Positions 62,001 through 64,000 of a stretch of DNA of 64,000 bases are shown here, piece after piece. The DNA lies in NCBI RefSeq assembly GCF_964340395.1, contig NC_135550.1, positions 23,478,176 through 23,542,175 on the forward strand. Direction: 5' to 3'. Made by a program: the position numbers and the translations under genes. The stretch is from Glandiceps talaboti. Its lineage: Eukaryota; Hemichordata; Enteropneusta; Spengelidae. The notes under the pieces were generated by a model that saw only the letters and a program-made list of their open reading frames with translations, did no database searches and was not told the DNA's origin. Every line of letters starts with the position of its first letter. The stretch's first letter is position 1.

Positions 62001-64000
62001 CAAAATTTCTAATGGAAATTAATCTTTACACTGGTGACAAGGTACACCTGGTGTTAATTTACATCTGGTCACAATGTACACCTGAATCACAATTTATATA
62101 TGATATAATCACAGGTATGGATGTTCATTAAACAGTTAGATTGATAGATACAAATGAATTGGATTTCATTGGTTGACTGATGTTTTGTACCATTACAGGA
62201 TTCTGAATATGTAGCACCTGCTGACAATACCTGCTGTGGTAAATGTGAACAAAGATGGTGTGTAGATGAAATGGGAAGACATGAGGTAAGTTTACAAACA
62301 TTTGAGACAACATAATGCAACGCAACACAACGCAACACAACACAACGCAACACAACACAACACAATGCAACACAACACAACGCAACACAACACAACGCAA
62401 CACAACACAACGCAACGCAACACAACACAACGCAACACAACACAACACAACACAACATAACACAGCATAACATAGCATTTCAAAGTCCAAATTGCTAATT
62501 TACTAAAACTGTCAACAAACATTATATATTATAAACATTATATTATTCAAGGCAATGCTATAATACTACTACTTTGATTTTGTTAAAATTTTATAATCTT
62601 CATAATTCTTTCAAGAAATCATCTGCAAGTTATTGTGCTGTCTACCTCATGTCATGACCTTGTGCTAATAATGATGTGTCACTGATACAAACTGACTTTA
62701 AGTATCCCATCACATGATAAGTTTTACTTATCTTTTAAGAATGTCCAATGAAATCATATCATTTATAGACAGCCTGACACATACTAGTAGTTTACAGGCA
62801 GTGCAAATATTTACCATTAAGGTTTCCCCTATAAGTTACTTATGTGACAAATACAAGTCATCAACGTACTTACAAATACTTCGTACTTTCAGATTAATGA
62901 GACATGGACTCCTGTGAATGCTAATAACCCATGTGATGAGAATGAATGCCGAGTAGACAGTGATGGTATGCTGAGAATATTCCCCACCCTGGTATCTTGT
63001 CCACCGATTGTACCTGAAGGTTGCCCAAGTCCTGTAAGTACTGTAAATTGTAATTATTATCAGTCATAGTTTCATTTCAAACCAATTAAATCTAGTACCA
63101 TTTAAAGCTGGATTTGCTGAGTAGAGCTGTCAAGTTATAAGGTGAAAATATTTACTTTTTAGCAATTAAATTTCTACTCACTCAATTTTTTGGTGTCTCG
63201 GAAGATGCACCTCTGGCAATACTGATGAGATGTCGGTGAAAATTTGGGATTCACTTCCAAGGAATATTTTAACCTTGAATAGAAATTTCATAACTAAAGT
63301 ATGAACTCAGAGTCCATGAACATTCATTCTCGCATATTTGCTTTTTTTTTTAAATTCGGATTTGGATAAAATAGTTCAATTTTGTAACATGTAATTTTGG
63401 CTGATCTTTCTTTGTCAGTGGCATTGAGTCTGTCTTTTTCATGTTTTGTAGGACTATGAACTAAGGAATGATAGCAGTGGGTGTTGCCAATATTGTGCAG
63501 GTAAGAACATTTCACATGACATAATTATTTGCATGTGTCAATAAGACTGATAGCTGGGGAGAGGCTGTAGCTGAGGGAGGGGCTGATAACTGGGTGGCAG
63601 AGGGTTGAGAGTTTGGTGGTTTTATGTGGTATTCTTGACAGTTCTTGAATAATAATATCAAATTGCATACACTTGTTAATCAGCAGTGAAACATTTGAAG
63701 TGATATATGACACTAATAATAATATGTGCCATTTCTGTAGAATGATGTTGTCAAGTCAGTATCTGTGCCATTGGCACATTATAATAAACTGGAACATCAT
63801 TTAATGTAGTAATGACTAGGCCATACATGTGTAAAACGTGCATTCCATCATTTTCAGTCATAATATCTATTAACCTACGTTGTGTATAAAATCTGTATGC
63901 CCCTATCATATATTTGTTGTTTCTACTTTACAGTGGCACCAGTCCGCAACTGTCGACTTGTGGAGACAGAAGTAATCTTAGAAGTGGATGAGTGCGTTAG
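24523..64000 (+). CDS. giant secreted gel-forming mucin with Sushi/EGF/C-type lectin N-terminus, 53 exons, 3' end outside window
   Basis: The gene encodes a secreted, polymer-forming mucin of the MUC2/MUC5/VWF superfamily. I placed 53 exons with GT-AG boundaries; phases agree at every junction and total 14,357 coding nt (4,785 codons plus 2 nt). Approximate order by residue: signal peptide 1-30; Sushi 70-134; EGF 136-165 and 168-206; Sushi-like 208-269; C-type lectin 294-437; D1 450-813; D2 815-1162; D' 1165-1266; D3 1267-1640; six PTS-CysD units 1640-3530; VWC/LDLa region 3531-3850; extra VWD-C8-TIL 3850-4185; D4 4186-4503; C modules 4504-4763; start of the cystine knot from 4764. The D1-D2-D'-D3/D4-C-CK frame matches vertebrate gel-forming mucins; the N-terminal additions do not. 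Pieces are described separately below. No existing gene symbol is assigned because one-to-one orthology to a vertebrate MUC gene cannot be shown. Confidence 0.93.
25223..25289. repeat. (CT)n microsatellite in mucin intron 1
   Basis: A C-rich leader at about 25208-25222 is followed by an uninterrupted CT run of about 67 bp. Confidence 0.97.
25559..25834 (+). CDS. mucin exons 2-3: short linker micro-exons
   Basis: Exon 2 is 25559-25593 (35 nt) and exon 3 is 25790-25834 (45 nt). Both have clear AG and GTAAGT sites and keep the frame between the signal peptide and the first Sushi domain. They encode [20 protein letters not shown] and PDPNTTT, a Pro/Thr/Arg-rich linker with no domain. Confidence is lower than for domain exons because the evidence is splice sites and phase only. 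Confidence 0.65.
26041..26067. repeat. short hairpin CTCAGACCACT / AGTGGTCTGAG
   Basis: An 11-bp stem encloses a 5-nt loop, CTTTT. Related fragments CTCAGACCACTA (12430) and AGTGGTCTGAGA (26345) occur elsewhere, suggesting a dispersed repeat. Confidence 0.6.
26189..26311. mobile_element. palindromic MITE-like element in mucin intron 3 with flanking direct repeat
   Basis: Arms at 26199-26246 and 26256-26303 are inverted copies with few mismatches (CACAGGCACTC at the left end, GAGTGCCTGTG at the right) and a 9-nt loop. TGGTTCTGGT occurs at both sides (26189-26198 and 26302-26311), consistent with a target duplication that overlaps the arm end. Confidence 0.68.
27183..28355 (+). CDS. mucin exons 4-5: Sushi (CCP) domain
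   Basis: Exon 4 is 27183-27273 and exon 5 is 28234-28355. Together they encode [35 protein letters not shown] and PDCV. The four cysteines, the APxNG turn and the GxW near the end give the Sushi pattern. Sushi modules mediate protein-protein contacts in extracellular proteins. They are not part of standard gel-forming mucins. Confidence 0.85.
27373..27622. repeat. tandem repeat, ~41-bp unit, about 6 copies, mucin intron 4
   Basis: The unit is approximately GACAGTAGAGTTAGGCAATC and AAAAGTTCTGTACAGAATTT, with indels between copies. A final fragment, GCAGAGTTAGGCAATTGAAA, lies at about 28077-28096. Confidence 0.85.
28787..28882 (+). CDS. mucin exon 6: EGF-like domain 1
   Basis: The 96-nt phase 1-1 exon encodes [11 protein letters not shown], then [14 protein letters not shown]. 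Six cysteines with the CxCxxGFxGxxC ending define an EGF-like fold. There is no DxD/N-type calcium-binding start. Confidence 0.93.
28953..29012. repeat. (AC)n microsatellite, mucin intron 6
   Basis: An AC dinucleotide run of about 60 bp lies between the two EGF exons. Confidence 0.97.
29255..29377 (+). CDS. mucin exon 7: EGF-like domain 2
   Basis: The 123-nt phase 1-1 exon encodes [13 protein letters not shown], then [16 protein letters not shown]. It has six cysteines in EGF spacing. The symmetrical phase, the same as exon 6, is typical of shuffled extracellular modules. Confidence 0.93.
30093..30495 (+). CDS. mucin exons 8-9: Sushi-like domain and linker
   Basis: Exon 8 (30093-30278) encodes [43 protein letters not shown] and LQCL. 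It is a cysteine-rich Sushi-like module with additional cysteines compared with exons 4-5. Exon 9 (30427-30495) encodes [20 protein letters not shown], a Pro/Thr linker before the lectin domain. Confidence 0.82.
31023..31770 (+). CDS. mucin exons 10-11: C-type lectin-like domain
   Basis: Exon 10 (31023-31377) and exon 11 (31691-31770) encode [49 protein letters not shown] and [12 protein letters not shown]. The WxDAxxYC start, WVG core and FICQ end are C-type lectin signatures. The calcium/sugar-site triplet is QPN, not EPN or QPD, and the WND position reads as an acidic LDDDC. Sugar binding is therefore possible but not predictable. Additional Cys-Cys pairs suggest extra disulfides. Confidence 0.9.
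32116..32679 (+). CDS. mucin exon 12: VWD domain of D1
   Basis: One 564-nt exon holds a complete VWD domain. It starts [20 protein letters not shown] and ends with [16 protein letters not shown], then a FADSYK tail. The CGLCG motif matches the CxxC found in the D1 and D2 assemblies of VWF and mucins, which has been linked to interchain disulfide formation in the Golgi. The GDPH sequence is absent here. Confidence 0.95.
32931..33526 (+). CDS. mucin exons 13-14: C8 domain of D1
   Basis: Exon 13 is 32931-33058 and exon 14 is 33376-33526. They encode [51 protein letters not shown] and WRNANRC. The VNPEPYYxxC and YAxxC motifs with eight cysteines define the C8 module that packs on VWD. Confidence 0.93.
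34219..34275 (+). pseudogene. decayed duplicate of the 5' end of TIL-1 exon, mucin intron 14
   Basis: TTTTACAG followed by CATTAACTTGTGATGGCAGT repeats the real exon 15 start, which reads CTCACAG then CATTGAGTTGTGATGGTGGT at 34331. Similarity continues through ATGGT and GATCAG, then fades after about 50 bp. The copy keeps a usable acceptor AG but loses the cysteine pattern of a TIL domain and has no matching donor. Confidence 0.6.
34331..34838 (+). CDS. mucin exons 15-16: TIL-1 and E-1 modules
   Basis: Exon 15 (34331-34568) encodes [30 protein letters not shown] and [13 protein letters not shown], a trypsin-inhibitor-like TIL fold. Exon 16 (34792-34838, 47 nt) completes a split Cys codon and encodes [16 protein letters not shown], the short E module that leads into the next VWD. 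Confidence 0.93.
35164..36669 (+). CDS. mucin exons 17-19: VWD domain of D2
   Basis: Exons are 35164-35326, 36259-36406 and 36547-36669. They encode [20 protein letters not shown], then [20 protein letters not shown] and a final [14 protein letters not shown]. Both the GDPHY start and the CGLCG motif are present. The intron between exons 17 and 18 carries a 32-bp tandem array of about 665 bp. Confidence 0.93.
35449..36113. repeat. 32-bp minisatellite, ~20 copies, mucin intron 17
   Basis: The unit GATTGATCAATTTATTGATT plus GATTGTGTATTT repeats almost perfectly over about 665 bp; a block of copies has GATCGATCAA in place of GATTGATCAA. TTGATCAA is palindromic, so each unit can form a small cruciform. 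Confidence 0.95.
36897..37030 (+). repeat. three local copies of an AACACYAKAGGGCGATRTTG motif, one of them exonic
   Basis: The copies are at about 36899 (AACACTAGAGGGCGATGTTG), 36955 (AACACTATAGGGCGATGTTG) and 37014 (AACACCAGAGGGCGATATTG). The last is inside exon 20. Copies two and three share the upstream AATGATT as well, so the exon start was probably duplicated. The core resembles a CTCF-type motif. Confidence 0.55.
37003..37736 (+). CDS. mucin exons 20-21: end of VWD-2 and C8-2
   Basis: Exon 20 (37003-37186) encodes [20 protein letters not shown] and [10 protein letters not shown]. Exon 21 (37545-37736) encodes [20 protein letters not shown] and [20 protein letters not shown]. The FGDKW and YAxEC patterns mark the VWD-to-C8 transition and the C8 core. 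The 5' end of exon 20 has two decayed copies in the preceding intron. Confidence 0.9.
38134..38371 (+). CDS. mucin exon 22: TIL-2
   Basis: The 238-nt exon has the same length and phase (1-2) as the TIL-1 exon 15. It encodes [36 protein letters not shown] and [16 protein letters not shown]. The shared exon size and phase with TIL-1 argue for duplication of a whole VWD-C8-TIL cassette. Confidence 0.93.
38997..39826 (+). CDS. mucin exons 23-24: E-2 and D' (TIL'-E')
   Basis: Exon 23 (38997-39193) finishes the E-2 module ([15 protein letters not shown]) and begins a second, VWD-less TIL ([33 protein letters not shown]). Exon 24 (39733-39826) completes it ([16 protein letters not shown]). A TIL-E pair without its own VWD at this place is the D' module of VWF and gel-forming mucins. 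It fixes the order D1-D2-D'-D3. Confidence 0.9.
39866..40246. repeat. degenerate GAAT tetranucleotide repeat, mucin intron 24
   Basis: AATG units are mixed with CATG, GTGA and ACAA variants for about 380 bp. Antisense Ser/Ile/His-rich open frames here are repeat artefacts. Confidence 0.93.
40449..40878 (+). CDS. mucin exon 25: VWD domain of D3
   Basis: The 430-nt exon encodes [19 protein letters not shown] (E'), then [20 protein letters not shown] and the body of a VWD domain to [10 protein letters not shown]. The start reads GDSH, so a GDPH-type autocleavage site is not present. D3 is the assembly that forms interchain disulfides in vertebrate mucins. Confidence 0.93.
41140..41533 (+). CDS. 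mucin exon 26: end of VWD-3 and C8-3
   Basis: The exon starts [20 protein letters not shown] and FGDSWK (end of VWD), then carries C8-3: [35 protein letters not shown] and [17 protein letters not shown]. The [14 protein letters not shown] motif is standard for D3. Confidence 0.93.
41798..42062 (+). CDS. mucin exon 27: TIL-3
   Basis: The 265-nt exon encodes [40 protein letters not shown] and [18 protein letters not shown]. It ends in a split codon TG|C that joins the short cysteine stretch [14 protein letters not shown] at the start of exon 28, completing the E-3 module. Confidence 0.92.
42567..43309 (+). CDS. mucin exon 28: E-3 end, PTS region 1 and CysD-1
   Basis: After [15 protein letters not shown] the exon becomes Thr/Pro/Ser-rich ([12 protein letters not shown]-type repeats) for about 140 residues. 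It then encodes a CysD domain: [43 protein letters not shown] and [16 protein letters not shown] is a C-mannosylation-type WxxW motif. CysD modules cross-link or pack mucin chains, and PTS segments carry dense O-glycans. Confidence 0.93.
43822..44286 (+). CDS. mucin exon 29: PTS region 2 and CysD-2
   Basis: The 465-nt phase 1-1 exon encodes a short PTS segment (about 60 residues of Thr/Ser/Pro). CysD-2 follows: [46 protein letters not shown] and [11 protein letters not shown]. It is the shortest and least repetitive of the six PTS-CysD exons and has an intact WTDW motif. Confidence 0.95.
44465..45571 (+). CDS. mucin exon 30: PTS region 3 (18-residue repeat x13) and CysD-3
   Basis: The 1,107-nt phase 1-1 exon contains 13 tandem copies of [18 protein letters not shown] (54 bp each, about 44488-45186), differing mainly at Gly/Val and synonymous sites. 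A less regular PTS stretch follows, then CysD-3: [42 protein letters not shown] and [11 protein letters not shown]. The usual WxxW is FTDW here, so the first tryptophan is lost. The long antisense open frames here are repeat artefacts. Confidence 0.95.
46049..46813 (+). CDS. mucin exon 31: PTS region 4 (9-residue repeat) and CysD-4
   Basis: The 765-nt phase 1-1 exon has a Thr/Glu-rich PTS segment containing six to seven copies of TTPEITTEQ (27 bp; variants GQ and GR). CysD-4 follows: [41 protein letters not shown] and [15 protein letters not shown] is intact. The acidic PTS repeat differs in charge from those of neighbouring exons. Confidence 0.95.
47042..48787 (+). CDS. mucin exon 32: PTS region 5 (41-residue repeat x10) and CysD-5
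   Basis: This is the largest exon in the window (1,746 nt, phase 1-1). About ten copies of a 41-residue unit (123 bp) run from about 47173 to 48410. Each contains [30 protein letters not shown] and [12 protein letters not shown] is an N-glycosylation sequon in most copies, so each unit combines one predicted N-glycan with many O-glycan sites. CysD-5 follows: [33 protein letters not shown] and [11 protein letters not shown]. Confidence 0.95.
49154..50050 (+). CDS. mucin exon 33: PTS region 6, CysD-6 and a short second PTS
   Basis: The 897-nt phase 1-1 exon encodes an irregular PTS region with TPEGNVT-type repeats (also N-glycosylation sequons). CysD-6 follows: [34 protein letters not shown] and [12 protein letters not shown] further PTS tail of about 40 residues comes last. 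It closes the mucin domain and joins the cysteine-rich C-terminal half. Confidence 0.94.
50366..51263 (+). CDS. mucin exons 34-35: cysteine-rich region with VWC-like end
   Basis: Exon 34 (50366-50625) encodes [36 protein letters not shown] and [12 protein letters not shown]. Exon 35 (51146-51263) encodes [20 protein letters not shown], then a PT-rich tail. It resembles a diverged TIL followed by an E/VWC module without its own VWD. Exact family assignment of exon 34 is uncertain. Confidence 0.82.
51508..52227 (+). CDS. mucin exon 36: TIL/VWC-like, LDL-receptor class A, VWC and start of an extra VWD
   Basis: The 720-nt exon encodes a short PTS tail, then [20 protein letters not shown] with a VWC-like [15 protein letters not shown] region. 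An LDL-receptor class A module follows ([37 protein letters not shown]), then a VWC-like [15 protein letters not shown] and finally [20 protein letters not shown], the start of a VWD fold. The LDLa calcium-cage residues are partly kept (CDG, VDC, EDE). Confidence 0.88.
52228..53050. other. mucin intron 36, no feature recognised
   Basis: An AT-rich intron of 823 bp lies between the split halves of VWD-4. I see no repeat array, conserved domain or RNA gene in it. Confidence 0.6.
53051..54951 (+). CDS. mucin exons 37-38: extra VWD (VWD-4) and C8-4
   Basis: Exon 37 (53051-53537) continues the VWD fold: [57 protein letters not shown] and FGDSW. Exon 38 (54755-54951) encodes C8-4: [33 protein letters not shown] and LEWRTPQFC. 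The exon 37 donor (CAG|GTATGG) leaves two bases that join exon 38 in frame. Reading through the donor gives about 73 extra residues with no homology and then a stop. This VWD lacks GDPH and CGLC, and its intron contains a foldback insertion. Confidence 0.88.
54098..54657. mobile_element. foldback-like insertion in mucin intron 37 with 13-bp flanking repeats
   Basis: ACTCTTTCCATAG occurs at 54098-54110 and 54645-54657. Between them lie nested inverted repeats: CTAGACGTTCGGGC with GCCCGAACAGTCTAG; GTCTAGCGAATGTCA (about 54193) with TGACATTCGCTAGAC (about 54548); and ACCTCGGATGTTCC with GGAAGAACATCCGAGG. The block is locally more GC-rich than the rest of the intron. No transposase is seen. Confidence 0.6.
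55314..55496 (+). CDS. mucin exon 39: TIL-4
   Basis: The 183-nt phase 1-1 exon encodes [36 protein letters not shown] and CIPIDDCQE, a compact TIL module that links the extra VWD-C8 to D4. Confidence 0.92.
56057..57614 (+). CDS. mucin exons 40-42: D4 VWD with GDPH and C8-5
   Basis: Exons are 56057-56283, 56413-56611 and 57264-57614. They encode [20 protein letters not shown], the VWD body, [20 protein letters not shown] and FAFSWL. C8-5 follows: [34 protein letters not shown] and [21 protein letters not shown] at the start of the D4 VWD is the site of Asp-Pro autocleavage known in MUC2 and MUC5AC, so this is the canonical D4 position. Confidence 0.93.
58000..58176 (+). CDS. mucin exon 43: TIL-5
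   Basis: The 177-nt phase 1-1 exon encodes [34 protein letters not shown] and VPSC. It completes D4 with a slightly reduced TIL module. Confidence 0.9.
58528..59208 (+). CDS. mucin exons 44-45: VWC-type module (C1-like)
   Basis: Exon 44 (58528-58562, 35 nt) encodes [12 protein letters not shown]. Exon 45 (59043-59208) encodes [37 protein letters not shown] and CCPTHTC. The CxxxxC...CCPxxxC layout is VWC-like. This corresponds to the B/C region between D4 and the cystine knot of vertebrate mucins. Confidence 0.88.
59922..60927 (+). CDS. mucin exons 46-48: short cysteine-bearing exons of the C region
   Basis: Exons are 59922-59962 ([14 protein letters not shown]), 60563-60623 ([20 protein letters not shown]) and 60869-60927 ([20 protein letters not shown]). 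All have AG/GT sites and maintain the frame. The pattern CxCP...CP...G...ECVCxxxC resembles the region between VWC modules in MUC2-type C-termini. Confidence 0.82.
60421..60437. repeat. poly(C) tract, 17 bases
   Basis: An uninterrupted C run in mucin intron 46, a likely site of length error. Confidence 0.9.
61616..62285 (+). CDS. mucin exons 49-50: VWC-type module (C2-like)
   Basis: Exon 49 (61616-61756) encodes [20 protein letters not shown] and [14 protein letters not shown]. Exon 50 (62199-62285) encodes [20 protein letters not shown]. The spacing CxxCxC...C...CP...CCGxC is the VWC consensus. Both exons are in frame 0 at both ends. Confidence 0.9.
61798..61886. repeat. ~17-bp tandem repeat CTGGTCACAGTGTACAC, mucin intron 49
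   Basis: About five imperfect copies are present, and diverged copies recur at about 62030-62092. The unit contains GTGTACAC and TGGTCA, giving partial inverted symmetry. Confidence 0.85.
62311..62471. repeat. CAACA/CAACG pentanucleotide array, mucin intron 50
   Basis: CACAACGCAA and CACAACACAA units run for about 160 bp. The reverse strand frames read as Cys/Val/Leu-rich peptides, which are artefacts of the five-base period. Confidence 0.95.
62893..63500 (+). CDS. mucin exons 51-52: last VWC-type module
   Basis: Exon 51 (62893-63033) encodes [20 protein letters not shown] and [15 protein letters not shown]. Exon 52 (63452-63500) encodes [15 protein letters not shown]. Together they form the VWC-like module that precedes the cystine knot in gel-forming mucins. 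Confidence 0.9.
63934..64000 (+). CDS. mucin exon 53 (partial): start of C-terminal cystine knot
   Basis: The exon begins after TTTACAG and encodes [20 protein letters not shown], then CV, and is cut by the window edge. A first Cys followed by alternating hydrophobic residues and a second Cys after a short strand is how CTCK domains start. The CTCK would form C-terminal dimers in the endoplasmic reticulum. The assignment relies on position as much as on this short sequence. Confidence 0.7.

Overview
The window is nuclear DNA from a metazoan. It is AT-rich and intron-dense, with canonical GT-AG introns of a few hundred bases, long microsatellites, MITE-like foldback elements, a LINE relic and a tRNA-derived SINE. 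A RAD51B orthologue and a gel-forming mucin with CysD (WxxW) domains both fit an invertebrate. A deuterostome such as a hemichordate or cephalochordate is my best guess, but the sequence alone does not settle the species.

The layout is two divergent genes separated by about 15 kb of repeat-rich DNA. (1) Positions 3715-9396, minus strand: six exons encode the N-terminal ~249 residues of RAD51B, a RecA-family homologous-recombination protein. They include the start codon, Walker A and Walker B. The C-terminal exons lie beyond the left edge or were not recognisable. Positions 1-3714 hold tandem repeats, a SINE and simple repeats. (2) Positions 9397-24250 contain no gene I can support. They hold a Mutator-like MITE with a 9-bp target duplication, other terminal-inverted-repeat elements, a decayed LINE 3' end, an inverted pair of hammerhead-ribozyme sequences next to a microsatellite, and an ~850-bp TGTA/TGTC array. 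(3) Positions 24523-64000, plus strand: one very large secreted gel-forming mucin. I resolved it into 53 exons whose reading frames join without a break, giving 4,785 codons before the right edge cuts the last exon.

The mucin reads: signal peptide, Sushi, two EGF, Sushi-like, C-type lectin, then the classical assembly D1-D2-D'-D3 (VWD-C8-TIL), six exons each coding a Pro/Thr/Ser-rich stretch plus one CysD domain, then a VWC/LDLa/VWC region, an extra VWD-C8-TIL, a canonical D4 with the GDPH sequence, VWC-type C modules, and the start of a C-terminal cystine knot. The D assemblies and cystine knot would make disulfide-linked polymers, the PTS stretches would carry O-glycans, and the N-terminal lectin/Sushi/EGF part is an unusual adhesive or recognition addition. 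Two PTS exons contain nearly identical tandem repeats (54 bp x 13 and 123 bp x 10), so the locus is probably length-polymorphic.
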